DNA of 64,000 nt. It comes from Bathymodiolus brooksi. Lineage: Eukaryota; Mollusca; Bivalvia; Mytilida; Modiolidae. Numbering within the stretch: position 1 is the stretch's first letter; each line of letters begins with the position of its first letter. Made by a program: the position numbers and the translations under genes. Of the stretch, positions 14,401 through 29,400 are shown in pieces. The notes beneath the pieces were generated by a model. The model made no database searches. It worked only from the letters and a program-made list of their open reading frames with translations, and was not told where the DNA came from. Where the stretch lies: positions 35,577,331-35,641,330 of the forward strand of contig OY804583.1 of NCBI GenBank assembly GCA_963680875.1. The letters run 5' to 3'.

Positions 14401-17400
14401 GGGGGACAATTTAGTAGTACATTTGTAATTTACTCTCTCAGTGAATCAAAAAGCTGGTCTGATAGAGATGGCCTTTGGTTGGAGTGGCCTTATAAGAGGG
14501 GGACAATTTAGTAGTACATTTGTAATTTACTCTCTCAGTGAATCAAAAAGCTGGTCTGTTAGAGATGGCCTTTGGTTGGAGTGGCCTTATAAGAGGGGGA
14601 CAATTTAGTAGTACATTTGTAATTTACTCTCTCAGTGAATCAAAAATCTGGTCTGATAGAGATGGCCTTTGGTTGGAGTGGCCTTATAAGAGGGGGACAA
14701 TTTAATAGTATTTAGCTATCTCAGTGAATCAATAATCTGGTCTGATAGAGATAACCTTTGGTGAGATTGGTCTTATAAGAGAGGTTGCCTTTGGTGGGAG
14801 TGGCCTTATAAGAGAGGTGGCCTTTGGTGAGAGTGGCCTTATAAGAGAGGTGGCCTTTGATAGGAGTGGCCTTATAAGAGAGGTTGCATTTGGTGAGAGT
14901 GACCTTATAAGAGAGGTTGCCTTTGGTGAGAGTGGCCTTATAAGAGAGGTTACCTTTGGTGAGAGTGGCCTTATATTAAAGAGAGATTGCCTTTGGTGAG
15001 AATGGCCTTATAAGAGAGGCAGCCTTTGGTGAGAGTGGCCTTATAAGAGAGGTTGCCTTTGGTGAGAGTGGCCTTGTAAGAGATGTTGCCTTTGGTGAGA
15101 GTGGCCTTATAACAGAGGTTGCCTTTGGTGAGAGTGGCCTTATAAGTGAGGTTGCCTTTTGTGAGAGGTGGCCTTTCGTGGGAGTAGTCTTATAAGAGAG
15201 GTGGTCTTTGGTGGGAGTGGTCCTATAAGAGAGGTTGCCTTTGGTGAGAGTGGCCTTATAAGAGAGGTTGCCTTTGGTGAGAGTGTCCTTATAAAAGAGG
15301 TTGCCTTTGGTGGGAGTGGCCTTATAAGAGAGCTTGCCTTTGGTGAGAGTGCCCTTATAAGAGATGTGGCCTTATAAGTGAGGTTTTCTTTTGTGAGAGT
15401 GGCCATATAAGAGAGGTTGCCTTTGGTGAGAGTGGCCTTATAAGAGAGGTGACCTTTGGTGAGAGTGCCCTTATAAGAGAATGTGCCTTTGGTGAGAGTG
15501 GCCTTATAAGTGAGGTTGCCTTTTGTGAGAGTGGCCTTATAAGAGAGGTTGCCTTTGGTGAGAGTGGCCTTATAAGATAGGTTGCCTTTGGTGGGAGTGG
15601 CCTTATAAGAGAGCTTGCCTTTGGTGAGAGTGCCCTTATAAGAGATGTGGCCTTATAAGTGAGGTTTTCGTTTGTGAGAGTGGCCATATAAGAGAGGTTG
15701 CCTTTGGTGAGAGTGGCCTTATAAGAGAGGTGACCTTTGGTGAGAGTGCCCTTATAAGAGAATGTGCCTTTGGTGAGAGTGGCCTTATAAGTGAGGTTGC
15801 CTTTTGTGAGAGTGGCCTTATAAGAGAGGTTGCCTTTGGTGGGAGTGGCCCTATAAGAGAGGTGACCTTTGGTGGGAGTGGTCTTATAAGAGAGGTGGCC
15901 TTTGGTGGGAGTGGCCCTATAAGAGAGGTTGCCTTTGGTGAGAGTGATCATATAAGAGAGGTTGCCTTTGGTGAGAGTGGCCTTATAAGAGAGGCTGCCT
16001 TTGATGGGAGTGGACTTATATTAAAGTGAGGTTGCCTTTGGTGAGAGTGGCCTAAAAAGAGATGTGGCCTTATAAGTGAGGTTGCCTTTTGTGAGAGTGG
16101 CCTTATAAGAGAGGTTGCCTTTGGTGAGAGTGGCCTTATAAGAGATGTTGTCTTTGGTGAGAGTGGCCTTATAAGAGAGCTTCCCTTTGGTGAGAGTGGC
16201 CTTATAAGTGAAGTTGTCTTTTGTGAGAGTGGCCTTATAAGAGAGGTTGCCTTTGGTGAGAGTGGCCTTATAAGTGAGGTTGTCTTTTGTGAGAGTGGCC
16301 TTATAAGAGAGGTTGCCTTTGGTGAGAGTGGCCTTATAAGAGATGTTGCCTTTGGTGAGAGTGGCCTTATAAGAGAGGTTGCCTTTGGTGAGAGTGGCCT
16401 TATAAGTGAGGTTGCCATTTGTGAGAGTGGCCTTATAAGAGAGGTTGCTTTTGGTGGAAGTGGTCGTATAAGAGAGGTGGCCTTTGGTGGGAGTGGTCTT
16501 ATAAGAGAGGTGGCCTTTGGTGGGAGTGGTCCTATAAGAGAGGTTGCCTTTGGTGAGAGTGATCATATAAGAGAGGTTGCCTTTGGTGAGAGTGGCCTTA
16601 TAAGAGAGGCTGCCTTTGATGGGAGTGGACTTATATTAAAGAGAGGTTGCCTTTGGTGAGAGTGGCCTTATATGCCTTTGGTGAGAGTGGCCTAAAAAGA
16701 TATGTGGCCTTTGGTGAGAGTGGCCTTATAAGAGAGGTTGCCTTTGGTGAGAGTGGCCTTATAAGAGAGGTTACCTTTGGTGAGAGTGGCCTTATAAATA
16801 AGAGATGTTGCCTTTGGTGAGAGTGGCCTTATAAATAAGAGATGTTGCCTTTGGTGAGAGTGGCCTTATAAGAGAGGTTGCCTTTGGTGAGAGTGGCCTT
16901 ATAAGTGAGGTTGCCATTTGTGAGAGTGGCCTTATAAGAGAGGTGGCCTTTGGTGGAACTGGTCTTATAAGAGAGGTGGCCTTTGGTGGGAGTGGTCTTA
17001 TAAGAGAGGTGGCCTTTGGTGAGAGTGGTCTTATAAGAGAGGTGGGCTTTGGTGGGAGTGGTCTTTGGTGAGAGTGGCCTTATAAGAGAGGTTGCCTTTG
17101 GTGGGAGTGTTCTAATAAGAGAGGTGGCCTTTGGTGGGAGTGGTCTTATAAGAGAGGCTACCTTTGGTGGGAGTGGTCTTATAAGAGAGGCTACCTTTGG
17201 TGGGAGTGGTCTTATAAGAGAGGTGGCCTTTGCTGGGAGTGGTCTTATAAGAGAGGTGGCCTTTGCTGGGAGTGGTCTTATAAGAAGGGGACTACTGAAT
17301 AGCCGAATACCAACGGAAACTTACATTTGTCCAGGCTAAGTGATATGGCATCAACAGCTATATCTCCTTTTGTGGTGGGGCCAATGGTTCCTTTGATCTG

Positions 17401-20400
17401 AATCTAAAAAGTCACATTTGTTAAAATATTCTGAAGTCTTTTGTTTTAATTGTTGTATAATTTTGTTTGAAAAGATAGAAAATTGGATTATCATCGAAAT
17501 AGAAAATCCCTAAAAATACAAGAAATCCCTAATAATATGAAAAATCCCCAATAGTATAGGAAATCTCTAATAACATGCAAAATCCCTAATAAAATAGGAA
17601 ATCCCAAGGAACACAGGAAATCCTTAATAATATAGCAATTCCCTAATAATATAGGAAATCCATTTATGAAATAAAAAAAAATATAGGCAATCCCAAATAA
17701 AACAGAAAATTCATAATAATATAAAAAAAAATCCCTATTAAAATAGAAAATCCCTAATAATATAATAATATAGAAACTCCCTAATATTATAGGACTCCTT
17801 AATAACATGGACATCAACTAAGTCGGTAAACAGGAAGTAGGAATCTGATGGGTCCAAAAACGCTTCCTACAATATGGTATACCTATATGAAGGTTGTCAC
17901 CAAATATAAGATTTCTGCCATCAATAGTTGCTGAGAAAAATGCGCTGAAAAATATCTTCGACGGACGGAAGGACGGATGGACGGAGGTAAAACAGTATAC
18001 CCCCTCCGGTGGAGTGGGGGTATAATAAGATAGGAAATCCCTAATAATATAGAACATCCAAAACAAATTTAAAAAAATCCCTAATAACATAGGAAATACC
18101 AAATAAAATATGAAATCTCTAATAACATAGGACATCCCTAATGATATATGAAATCCCAAATATTACAGAAAAATCGAATTAACATTGGAAATTCATAATA
18201 ATGTACGAAATCCATATTAATATAGAAAATCACTAATAATACAGGAAATCACTATTGATATAGGAAATCGCTAATGATATAAGAAATTCCTAATAAAATA
18301 GAAAATCCTTAATATTAGGAAATCCCAAACAATATGCGAAATCCTTGATAATTAATTAATTTAGGGAGTCACTAATAACATAGCGTTTCGTTATTAACAT
18401 ATGAAATCCCTTACAAAAATAGGAAATTCCTAAACATAGAAGGAATCCATATTAATATAGAAATCTCTTATGACATAGAAAATCCCGATTCATACCGGAC
18501 ATTCCTAATTAGATAGGAAATCCTTATTAATACAGGAAATCCTTAATAATATAGGAAATCCCTATTAATAGAGGAACTCCCTAATAATATAGGAAATCCC
18601 TTTTAATACAGGAAATCCCTAATAATATACAAAATCCTTAATAATACAGGAAATCCCTAATAATGTAAAGAGCTCGAGTATGTCTTTAATAATATGGGGA
18701 ATCGATAATAATATGGAAAATCACCAAGCACGATGCAATTTACCATGCATATGCATCGTCCTAAAGACAGGTTGTGCATCTAATTCCTCCTATATAACTA
18801 GATGACGTCCCTTTCAAAAGACATGTCCTATGTCTATAGCATAGCTTACTCTATGGGAGCGGTATTTGACAGTAAAAATGACAACAAAACTACCTACCAC
18901 TGCATCTGAATACTGTGGAATATTAAATCTTGTTGTATGCCATTCATCACCTTGACTTCCATCAATAGACATAGTCGGGTTGTAGGTACTACCTCTTTCT
19001 CCTGCAGACACAATCAAACTTCCAGGAGATCCTCTCATGTGATACGACAGCTCCATACAAAAGAAAGAGGCTGAAAACAGTGATTATTCATGTATCAATA
19101 ATAGATTATAATTTATTCATCATCTTTAAAGAACTATTTATTGCTTAACATTATCTTTTGCAATATTTCAGCCATATCGTGGCAAAAGTGAGTGAGTGAA
19201 TGAGTGATTGCTACTCAGCGCCAACTCAGCAATTGCTCAGCTCTATTATTGTGAGAACAAGTTAATTTTCAATGAGATATTGATGAGGTCCGCTTTGTAC
19301 CAGACCAACACGTTTAACTTGATTTTAATAGTGATAGCTCAGTCTGTGGATAGACATGTTGTCCCACTCGGAAACATTATCCTGATTCTGAGGCCACATA
19401 TCTTTGCTCATTCACCTTAATGCTGAGTGCTTAGCGGAAAGGCAACCAATACCAATTTTATATTCTTTGGTTTGACCCCACCGTGACTTGAACCCACGAT
19501 CTACCGCAATCCAGACGAGCACTCTAACCATTACAACACTGATGCGGTTATCGTGGCATGAAATTTCAATTAAATATATTAAAATTGAATAGGGCAATAT
19601 CAGTCAATAATATGTAAAGAAACGTGTAAAATAAAAAAATAACATGGTTAAATAAAAATTATAAAATAATATCAGTATTAAATAAAGAGTAGAGATATTA
19701 CACAAAACAATATTCTATGATACAAATGGGGTTCTTTAAATAAAAATACTAAAATTGGGTTCACTGTGACCTTTGTAAATAAGCCTAGAAGAGTTTGTTG
19801 ATACCAAAGGGGTAATTAGAATCTGTCTGTCGAAGTAGAACTTATTATCCTACAATGGTGTGATTTTTGAATATTAATATACATGTAGGTGTAATAGATA
19901 AACTGTATTAACATAGGAGTTATAGAAAAATAAACTGTATTGATATAGGAGTTATAGATAAACTGTATTGTTATTTAGTTATGGCACCTAATCAAGCTTT
20001 CCTGGCACCTAATTCGTGTAGCACGAATGGTAAGGAACGATAACAGTAGAAACACAGACGTGATGGTGGACACCTTTGAAAATGAAAAGAAGTTATGTTT
20101 GTTTCTGCCCTTTCAATAAGAAGATTTAGAAGATACCAAAGGGAGGTAATCAGAATCCATATATCGAAGACAAAACACTGGCCAAACGGAAAAGTACAAA
20201 AGGACAAACAACGATCTACAAAACATACACATAAAACTAAAGATCGAGTCACACTAACCCCACTAAAAACTGGGGGTGAATTCAGGTGTTCCAGAAGGGA
20301 AAGTGATTCCTGCTCCACTAGTGGCACCCGCAGTGTTAATCTAGTTACAAACCCGGTGATAAGTCGTGAATGAGGAAAGGACCGGGAAGTGCTTACGACA

Positions 20401-23400
20401 AGTGGAACATATCCATGGTCGTTTGTAACACAGATATTCCATAACGGGCAACCAAGTCATGGTGGCGACGGTAACATTTTCGTTTTGCGGTTGGGTCATG
20501 CCAATTAACCTGTCATTCAACTTTGACGTCCAACTATATGGAAGACAGTTATATAAATTGACCAATCTGATAACAACTTCTGGCATGTACTCGATTTTGA
20601 TGCTTATAGATTTACTATGCTCATCGCTGATTGGTCGGTTGAAACAAATGAACCCTGACATGACCCCATATGAGATGTCTTTATATATTAGGGTACTACC
20701 AAATAAAATAAAGTAGGAATGAACTGGATGGCATTAGATGTAAGACGCTAAAGAAAAGTAACAGATATAAAAAGATGCAAAACAAACGTTTAATTCTAAT
20801 TAGATTAACTGATTATACTGATTATACTGATTATACTGATTATACTGATTTCTTAAAGGTTGGTGGTCCCATTTAACAATTAAATAAACATCCACTGTGA
20901 AATATTGTTTGCAGTGGTGTTAAACACACATTATTCTAATACAATATACATACATGGCAGTTGGTATAGAGCTGTACTAATAATAGCTTCATCATCAGGT
21001 GCACGTGGTGAGGAGGCCTCTGTATATATATAGTATGATCCGGAGGCAGCACTGCTAGGTCCTGTAGATGATGATGTTGTTGTTCCCTATGAATACAAAC
21101 ATATTACGTCTTATATGTAAAGAATGCTGACTGGCTTAACATTTAATGTTCACAAGAAAAGTTTGAAGATAAAAAAGGAGTAATCAGAATTCGTTGAAGC
21201 TTCAGTGCCGTTAAACACAAATAACACCAACGTGTTCAAAGTGTTGTTAAACACATATAACCCTATCGTGTTCAAAGTGTTGCTAAGCACATATGCCAAT
21301 AACCGTAAATATGCTCAAAGTTAAGCACATACAACCATAGTGTGTTCAAATTGTAGTTCAGAAGAATTTGAAGATACGAAAGGGGTCATCAGAATACGTA
21401 TTTCGAAGAAGAAGAGACAAAACAATGGACAAAAGAAAAAGTACAAAAGGACAAACAACGATCTACAAACATACACATAAAACTAAAGATCGAGTAACAA
21501 GTCTTATAATGAACAACCAAATTGTTTTAATAACGGCCAAGCATTGCAAGATGTACGCAATACAGATTCAACATCACGCTATCAAAATGATTTGTAACTG
21601 GATCGGAATACATGGAAAATGATCAGTAATTCCCATGTCTTCCCATTCCTACATATCCTACTAAATAACATAGATATCCTGCAATATTATTACAGCAGTA
21701 TGCCTTTTATACGACCACCCTTTCTGGAAAGAAGAAAAGGTTTTATCAGAGAGGTTGTCTCATTTATGGAGACAGCTGACTGGTCTCTTAATATCACAAT
21801 ACATCTGCAATTGGGTCTGCTATCAGAGGTGGTCTTTGGTGAGAGGGGTCATGTAAGGGGGAGACTACTATGTTAATTCAGGGTATACAAATCCATTCAC
21901 AATATGAATCTTTACAGTGCCGACACACTGAAATATGGATCTATGTCGCTTAACTCAGACATATTAACCTGATTCCGAACCACTCATTATTTGCTCTCAC
22001 TTCTTAAAACTGCCTACTGAACAGGGAAACATCAAATACCATTTACATTGTACTTGGGATGACCCGATCAGAGCTCAAACTCACGACCTACCACTCAAAG
22101 CATGCTAAGGGAATGACCATTTAATTTGAAGGGGGGGTTATGGTTTTTTTCTAAAAAAATATTCTTATTCCCAATGTTGCTGAAAAAAATATAATGTGAT
22201 TCAGAGTTTTTGTCATATAGCCTAATGTTAAATTCTGTAAAAAAAATTTCGCGCTCTGCGCGACAAAAAAACAAATATTCTAACTCTCGTGTTATCCGAA
22301 AAAAAAATTCTGAACGAAACAAAAACCATAACCCCCCCCCTTCAAGTTAAATAGTCGGTCCCTAACCATGACCTACCACTCAAAGCATGCTAACCCTCCC
22401 CCCCCCCCCCCTTCAAGTTAAATAGTCGGTCCCTAACCATGACCATTTATACAGTTCATTGGCTTGTGGGTTACATAAGATAACATCAATAACAATGAAC
22501 CATTTAAGATTGTTATTGATTAATTGAATGATTGAATGAATGATTGGTTGATTACTGTTAAATGCCCACTGAAAAGGAAATCAGCTATTTTCGTATTTAT
22601 ATTCTATAACAATAAGTTTGCAAAACAATGTACTAGCAGGTGTCACTAGAACAGCCATATTGATTGATATTTTGATTTTCCCAAACTAATAGTGGATCGA
22701 GTCAGAAATTGTTGCCTTGCCAACAGGAATAGATAAACAGGTAATCATCCTATAACTCTTAATTAAGCATCTACAATTAGTTAACATTGGCAGTGGTTAA
22801 CGTTGTAATATACTCATGTAAGGTAAAGAATGTCAGCTTAAAATATAACGTAGAAATCCAACAGTACAAATTTAGCGTAGATCAGTCCATTACATCTGTA
22901 ATGTAGAAATTGATCAGAACCAATGTAACATAGAAAATGTCAATTACACAGGTAGCATTGAAAATGTCCATAAAAATGAAATGTTGAAATTGTTCATTAC
23001 AAAAGTATCGTAGAAAATGTCCATTACAAATGCAACGTAGAGAATGTCTATTACAAATGTAATATAGACAATGTCCATTACAAATGTAACATAGAGAATG
23101 TCTATTACAAATGTAATATAGACAATGTCCATTACAAATGTAACGTAGAAAATGTCCATTACAAATGTAACATAGACAATGTCCATTACAAATGTAACGT
23201 AGAGAACGTTTATTACAAATGTAACATAGAAAATGTCCATTACAAATGTAACATATAAAATGTCCATTACAAATGTAACATAGAGAATGTCTATTACAAT
23301 TGTAACGTAGAAAATGTTCATTACAAATGTAACATAGAGAATATCCATTACAAATGTAATGTAGAAAATGTCCATTACAAATGTAAAGTATAAAATGTCC

Positions 23401-26400
23401 ATTACAAATGTAATGTAGAAAATGTCCATTACAAATGTAACATAGAGAATGTCTATTACAATTGTAACGTAGAAAATGATCATTACAAATGTAACATATA
23501 AAATGTCCATTACAAATGTAACATAGAGAATGTCTATTACAATTGTAACGTAGAAAATGTTCATTACAAATGTAACATAGAGAATATCCATTACAAATGT
23601 AATGTTGAAAATGTCCATTACAAATGTAACGTATAAAATGTCCATTACAAATGTAACATAGAAAATGTCCATTACAAATGTAATGTAGAAAATGTCCATT
23701 ACAAATGTAACGTAGAAAATGTCCATTATAAATGTAACGTAGGATTGTCCATTACAAATATAAGGTAGAAAATGTCCATTACAAATGCAACGTAGAAAAT
23801 GTCAATTACAAATGTAACATAGAAAATGTTCATTACAAATGTAACATATAAAATATCCATTACAAATGTAATGTAGAAAATGTCCATTACAAATGTAACA
23901 TAGCAAATGTCCATTACAAATGTAATGTAGAAAATGTCCATTACAAATGTAACATAGAAAATCTCCATTACAAATGTAATATCGAAAATGTCCATTACAA
24001 ATGTAACGTAGAAAAATGTCCAACACAAATGTAATGTAGAAAATGTCCGTTTTAAATGTAACATAGAAAATGTCCATTTTAAATGTGATATAGAAAATAT
24101 TCATGACAAATGCCATCTTAATTGTAAATAAATAGTCATAATATAAAAATAAGCTTACAGAGTTTCGTGTCCAATCAAAATCATCATCTGCAATGTCGTC
24201 AAAGAGGCATCCACCATCCACAGTCTCAAAGTCACATGTCATACTCTGTATCGTTGTTTTATCTATCAAAAGTACAATGCATTACGCTGAATAACTTTTA
24301 GTGAGTATTATTACAGAAACAGTGAAACCGAATTTAACTTGAATAAACCAAACAGTTGTCTATGAGGAACACAAAAGTTGGTTCTGTGCAGACAGGTTTC
24401 ACTGCATATTCATGAAATGTACATATTTCACTGCATATTCATGAAATGTACATATTTCACTGCATATTCATCAAATGTAGAAGTATTTCTTACTATTGAC
24501 TACCCCTGAATGGGATCTTCCTCATAAGTACATGGTAGATCCTATTTTCGTTTTGTAAACGCTATGAGCCTAGTATTCTCTAGACATGGCATTACTTTAT
24601 GTGTCGTCCACATTCTGTATTTACTAAGTTCCCCGTACAGTAGTATGATCTTCGTTCATGTCTAGTGTGGATTCTGTGTTTACTAAGTTCCCTGTACAGT
24701 AGTATGATCTTCGTTCATGTCTAGTGTGGATTCTGTGTTTACTAAGTTCCCTGTACAGTAGTATGATCTTCGTTCATGTCTAGTGTGGATTCTGTATTTA
24801 CTAAGTTCCCCGTACAGTAGTATGATCTTTGTTCATGTCTAGTGTGGATTCTGTATCTACTAAGTTCCCCGTACAGTAGTATGATCTTCGTTCATGTCTA
24901 CTGTGGATAGTGTTGCTCAATCCTCAATTACATGTCTAGTGTGGATTGTGTATTTACTAAGTTCCCTGTACAGTAGTATGATCTTCGTTCATGTCTAGTG
25001 TGGATTCTGTATTTACTAAGTTCCCCGTACAGTAGTATGATCTTCGTTCATGTCTAGTGTGGTTCTGTATTGACTAAGTTCCCCGTACAGTAGTATGATC
25101 TTCGTTCATGTCTACTGTGGATTGTGTTGCTCAATCCTCAATTACATGTCTAGTGTGGATTGTGTATTTACTAAGTTTCCTGTACAGTAGGATGATCTTT
25201 GTTCATGTCTACTGTGGATTATGTTGCTCAATCCCCAATTACATGTCTAATGTGGAATGTGTTGCTCAATCCTCCATATTACATGTCTAGTGTGGATTGT
25301 GTTGCTCAATCCTCAATATTACATGTCTAGTGTGGATTATGTTGCTCAATCCCCAATTACATGTCTAGTGTGGATTGTGTTGCTCAATCCTCACTATTAC
25401 ATGTCTAGTGTGGATTGTGTTGCTCAATCCTCAATATTACATGTCTAGTGTGGATTGTATTGCTCAATCCTCAATTACATGTCTAGTGTGGATTGTGTTG
25501 CTCAATCCTCAATATTACATGTCTATTGTGGATTGTGTTGCTCAATCCTCAATTACATGTCTACCATAGGATACCATACGAACTACAGTGGACGCTGGCT
25601 TGTTGCCACTATGTCCGCCTCTAAATCCACATCATTGATGCGTGACTTTACGTCACTTCCGGAATTTGATCTCATGTTTATGCTTGCCGTAAAGTCATAT
25701 TTGCACTCTTGGTGTGGATTGTGTTGCTCAATCCTCAATATTACATGTCTAGTGTGGATTGTGTTGCTCAATCCTCAATAGTATATGTCTAGTGTGGATT
25801 GTGTTGCTCAATTCTCAATATTACATGTCTAGTGTGGATTGTGTTGCTCAATCCTCAATATTACATGTCTAGTGTGGATTGTGTTGCTCAATCCTCAATT
25901 ATATGCGCAGTGTTTTGTTGACCATTAATCTTTGTTTTCGTCTTTTTTCCTTTTTAGTTTCTACATATTTATTTATTTAGTGAAACATACTACAATATAA
26001 CACATATATATTTTTACATAATGAAGGATTATTTTGGCCATTGTATTGTCTGTCCAGCTTCAATGTACCCCCTTTTGGTACTTATCTATTTTAAAACTTT
26101 TCTTTTTAATAGTAAATATACTATTTTTACTTATATTTAATATTTACCTATTATACTACAATGTTCTCCTGTCCAGCCAGATGTACATGTACAAGGAGAA
26201 TAAGTTCCATCAGTGTTTGTGATACATGTTCCACCATTTTCACATGGTTTCGCGGTCGCACAATCAGCTTTTAAAAAAAAATATGAATTGGCTTAATAGC
26301 TTTATTAGGTTAATGTGAAAGGCGTTATTATGACAATATGAAGTGTTATTATGACAATGTGAAGCAACAGTTTATTTCAACCCATTTATCATGACAAAAA

Positions 26401-29400
26401 ATACCCCAAATTGCAGGATAAAAGAACGTATTGGATCAGTAGATGTTTACCGGAGCAGACTGCCTTGTCATGATCTTTTGTTCTTTGGTTTAATTTAACT
26501 ACTTATATTTTTATATTGTTTCACTTTATAATTTGTTCTTCTCAACAGGACACTTATCCTGATTGGCTGCTGTCCAATTCTACAAGATATTTGTTCTGAA
26601 CATAATGTGATTTAATCTCCAACATTCCAAAAACACATGTTCGTACTCCAGTACACAAACCTCTGGTACAAGGACGGTAATAACATGAACACATGCATAC
26701 GTTTTTGTGTTGTTAATTTCATGTCAATAAATTGTATTCAACCTAACTTTCAAAATACCTGGCTGAGTCGTTGTAGTAGAGGTGGTTACTGTCGTGGTAG
26801 AGATGGTTGCTGCTGTCACTGGTTCGTCTAAACAAGATAATTCCGAAATGGTAAATTTATTGTAAGCAAAACTCATGGAAATGCAAGCGTACAAACAGGG
26901 AAATGGATTTGCGTTGTCATATGTCCTTCAATGACTTGAGGTAAGAGGTAATTGCTTGCTTACCATCACTGTTTAGAGGTGATTGTTCGCTTTGTTGATA
27001 TTGGTGGAATTGTTGATCATCACTGTTTAGAGGCGATTGTTCGTTTTAATTTAATTTATTAATAAAATCATACTTGCAATTAGATTAATAGGAACATCTA
27101 GTTTTACTAACTGGGGATTTTATACTATTCTGTTGGGTTATTTAAGGTATTTTTGGTATCTTTGTTACCTATTAAATAATTTTAGAGAAAACCGAAGGGG
27201 CAATCACGAAAGGGCAATCCAGAGAAACTGACAAGGGCACATAATACGCAAGAGACGAAGACATTTCATTTCATAGAATATGCGAAAAATAGTTTTATGT
27301 TAATTACTATTCAAAAACAAAGCATACATGATTTCTGTATTGGATACATAATCAGAGGTTCTCATGCCTACACATTTAGGTTTGCTACCAATTATACATA
27401 AGTATCTGTCCTGTCCGGTATCCGTCATGTCCGATTCATCCCTATCTCTAGATCTTTCAATTAAAACCACAATTTTTCGATAAATTTTCTTAACCAGTTT
27501 TGTAAACATTTTTAGCTCACAAATGCCAATTGATTCGAATTTTTGTTCTGCCAACTTTCAAACATATTTTTGAATTCAGATGTTACAATTTTTAATGACT
27601 AAAGGAGGATATGGGTTGTGTTGTTTAACGTCACTTGTGGCAATATTTCAACTACATCATTTGTTTTTAGAGGAAACAGGAGTACCCGGAAAAAGCCACC
27701 GACCTGCAGCAATTCACTAACTTTATCTCATAATGTTGTATCGAGTACACCTCACAATGAGCGGGATTAAGGGCCCGAGTGGCTCAATGAGTTAGGTAGT
27801 TGGATTACCTAACAACTCATACGAGCCTATCACCAATACGGCATGGGTTCGCGCCCGGCTTTGTAAATTACAAAAAGGGTGCACTCGACTCGCAGTCACA
27901 AGTAATAAAGTTTACCAATTGCTTGCCCATGATCGGTGGTTCTCACCGAGTACTACGGCTTCTTCCACCACAAAAACTGGTCGCCATGATCAAGCTGAAA
28001 TATTGCTGAAAGTGGCGTTAAACATAATAAATCAAATCACAATCATGAGCGGGATTCGAACCTACACATTTGATGATTTATACACACTCCTTAATTCTTG
28101 AAGAACAAAAGTACTATTATTATTTAGGAGTGTTTAACATACAAATCTAGATTTGAGTTCAACCCATGAATTATTAAAAAAAAATCAAATCACAAATTTA
28201 TATAGAAATTATGATGAAAACTTCAGAACTATGTGCATTTGCCAGAGAAAATTTCAGCAAAATAGATTGATATATTACCTTGGAATAAATGTTTGAACAA
28301 ATGTGGTTTGATATGAAATAAATAAGGAAAAAAGAGAAAATGAGGAACACTTATGTCCACTGACTTTTTCATGAGGCTACCATTGTTTTCAATACTAATT
28401 TGGAATGCCATCTCCCTCGTCCTGAAAACTTGTTCCACAAGTATGAGACAGGAACACTGTCTGAAGACCATGCATGATGACGATATAAAATGAGTGAGTG
28501 AAAGAGTGATTATTCCTTAATGCCAAATGATCAATTATTCAGCTATTTCATGGCGATAAAAAGCTACAATTTTGATAAGATGATGATGATGATGATGATG
28601 ATAATGATGCCCGTTTTGTACTAGACCAACATGCTTAGGATTTTATAGTGCTGGCTCATGAGACAACAAGCCATGGGTAGACATGCCGCACCCCTCGAAC
28701 AAAATAATTTGATTCCGAGTCAACCGATCTTTCCTCTTACGCCTAAGTGATGCTTGCTGAGTGGAGAAGCAACATATATCAACTTTATTGTCTTTGGATT
28801 TACCCGACCGGGGTTTGAACCCATGAACCCACCACACTCGAAGAGAGCTCGCTAACCAAAAGTTCATTACACAACCGATTTTAATTCGCTTGCAGACAAA
28901 ATAATCATACTTACCACATGTTCCTGGTATCAACCAAATGTCATCTATAGCCATATCAGATTTAGAGGATGTTGACCTGATGCTTTCAAATATAACCTTT
29001 AAAAGATATTAGAAAAATGTGATGGTAAGATATAAATGCTTTATTCCTATGAGGCGGTTTTCATAGAGGGACTTCACTAGAGAAACGAAAAGAAGTTAGC
29101 TCAGTCCGTTAATCTCACTTTCCGCTATATACCAGTGGGTGGTGCCCTTTCACTACATAATTCTATAATTAGTTATTATGATAATCACTTCTACAGATTG
29201 AAATAAGGAATTCCACAGACACAGCTAGGGCTGCTTCATACGTTGACTTACACCTCAAAGAGGCCTACATCTCGAAATTGAAGATGAACACCAGTTAAGA
29301 ACGAGCATTTACGACAATAGAGATTATTTCAATTTTCCCATTGTGTACTTACCATTTATATGAAGCAACAATACAGATGCATGTGAAAATGGAGTACACA

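Noticed and set aside
27300..27554. 84-residue minus-strand frame
   Set aside because: No recognised domain, no splice sites in phase with the gene, and length is not exceptional.
27768..27860. tRNA gene
   Set aside because: A and B boxes are present but the cloverleaf is not; body and tail identify a SINE. The same applies to heads near 4540, 28800, 34730, 52670, 56770 and 62440.
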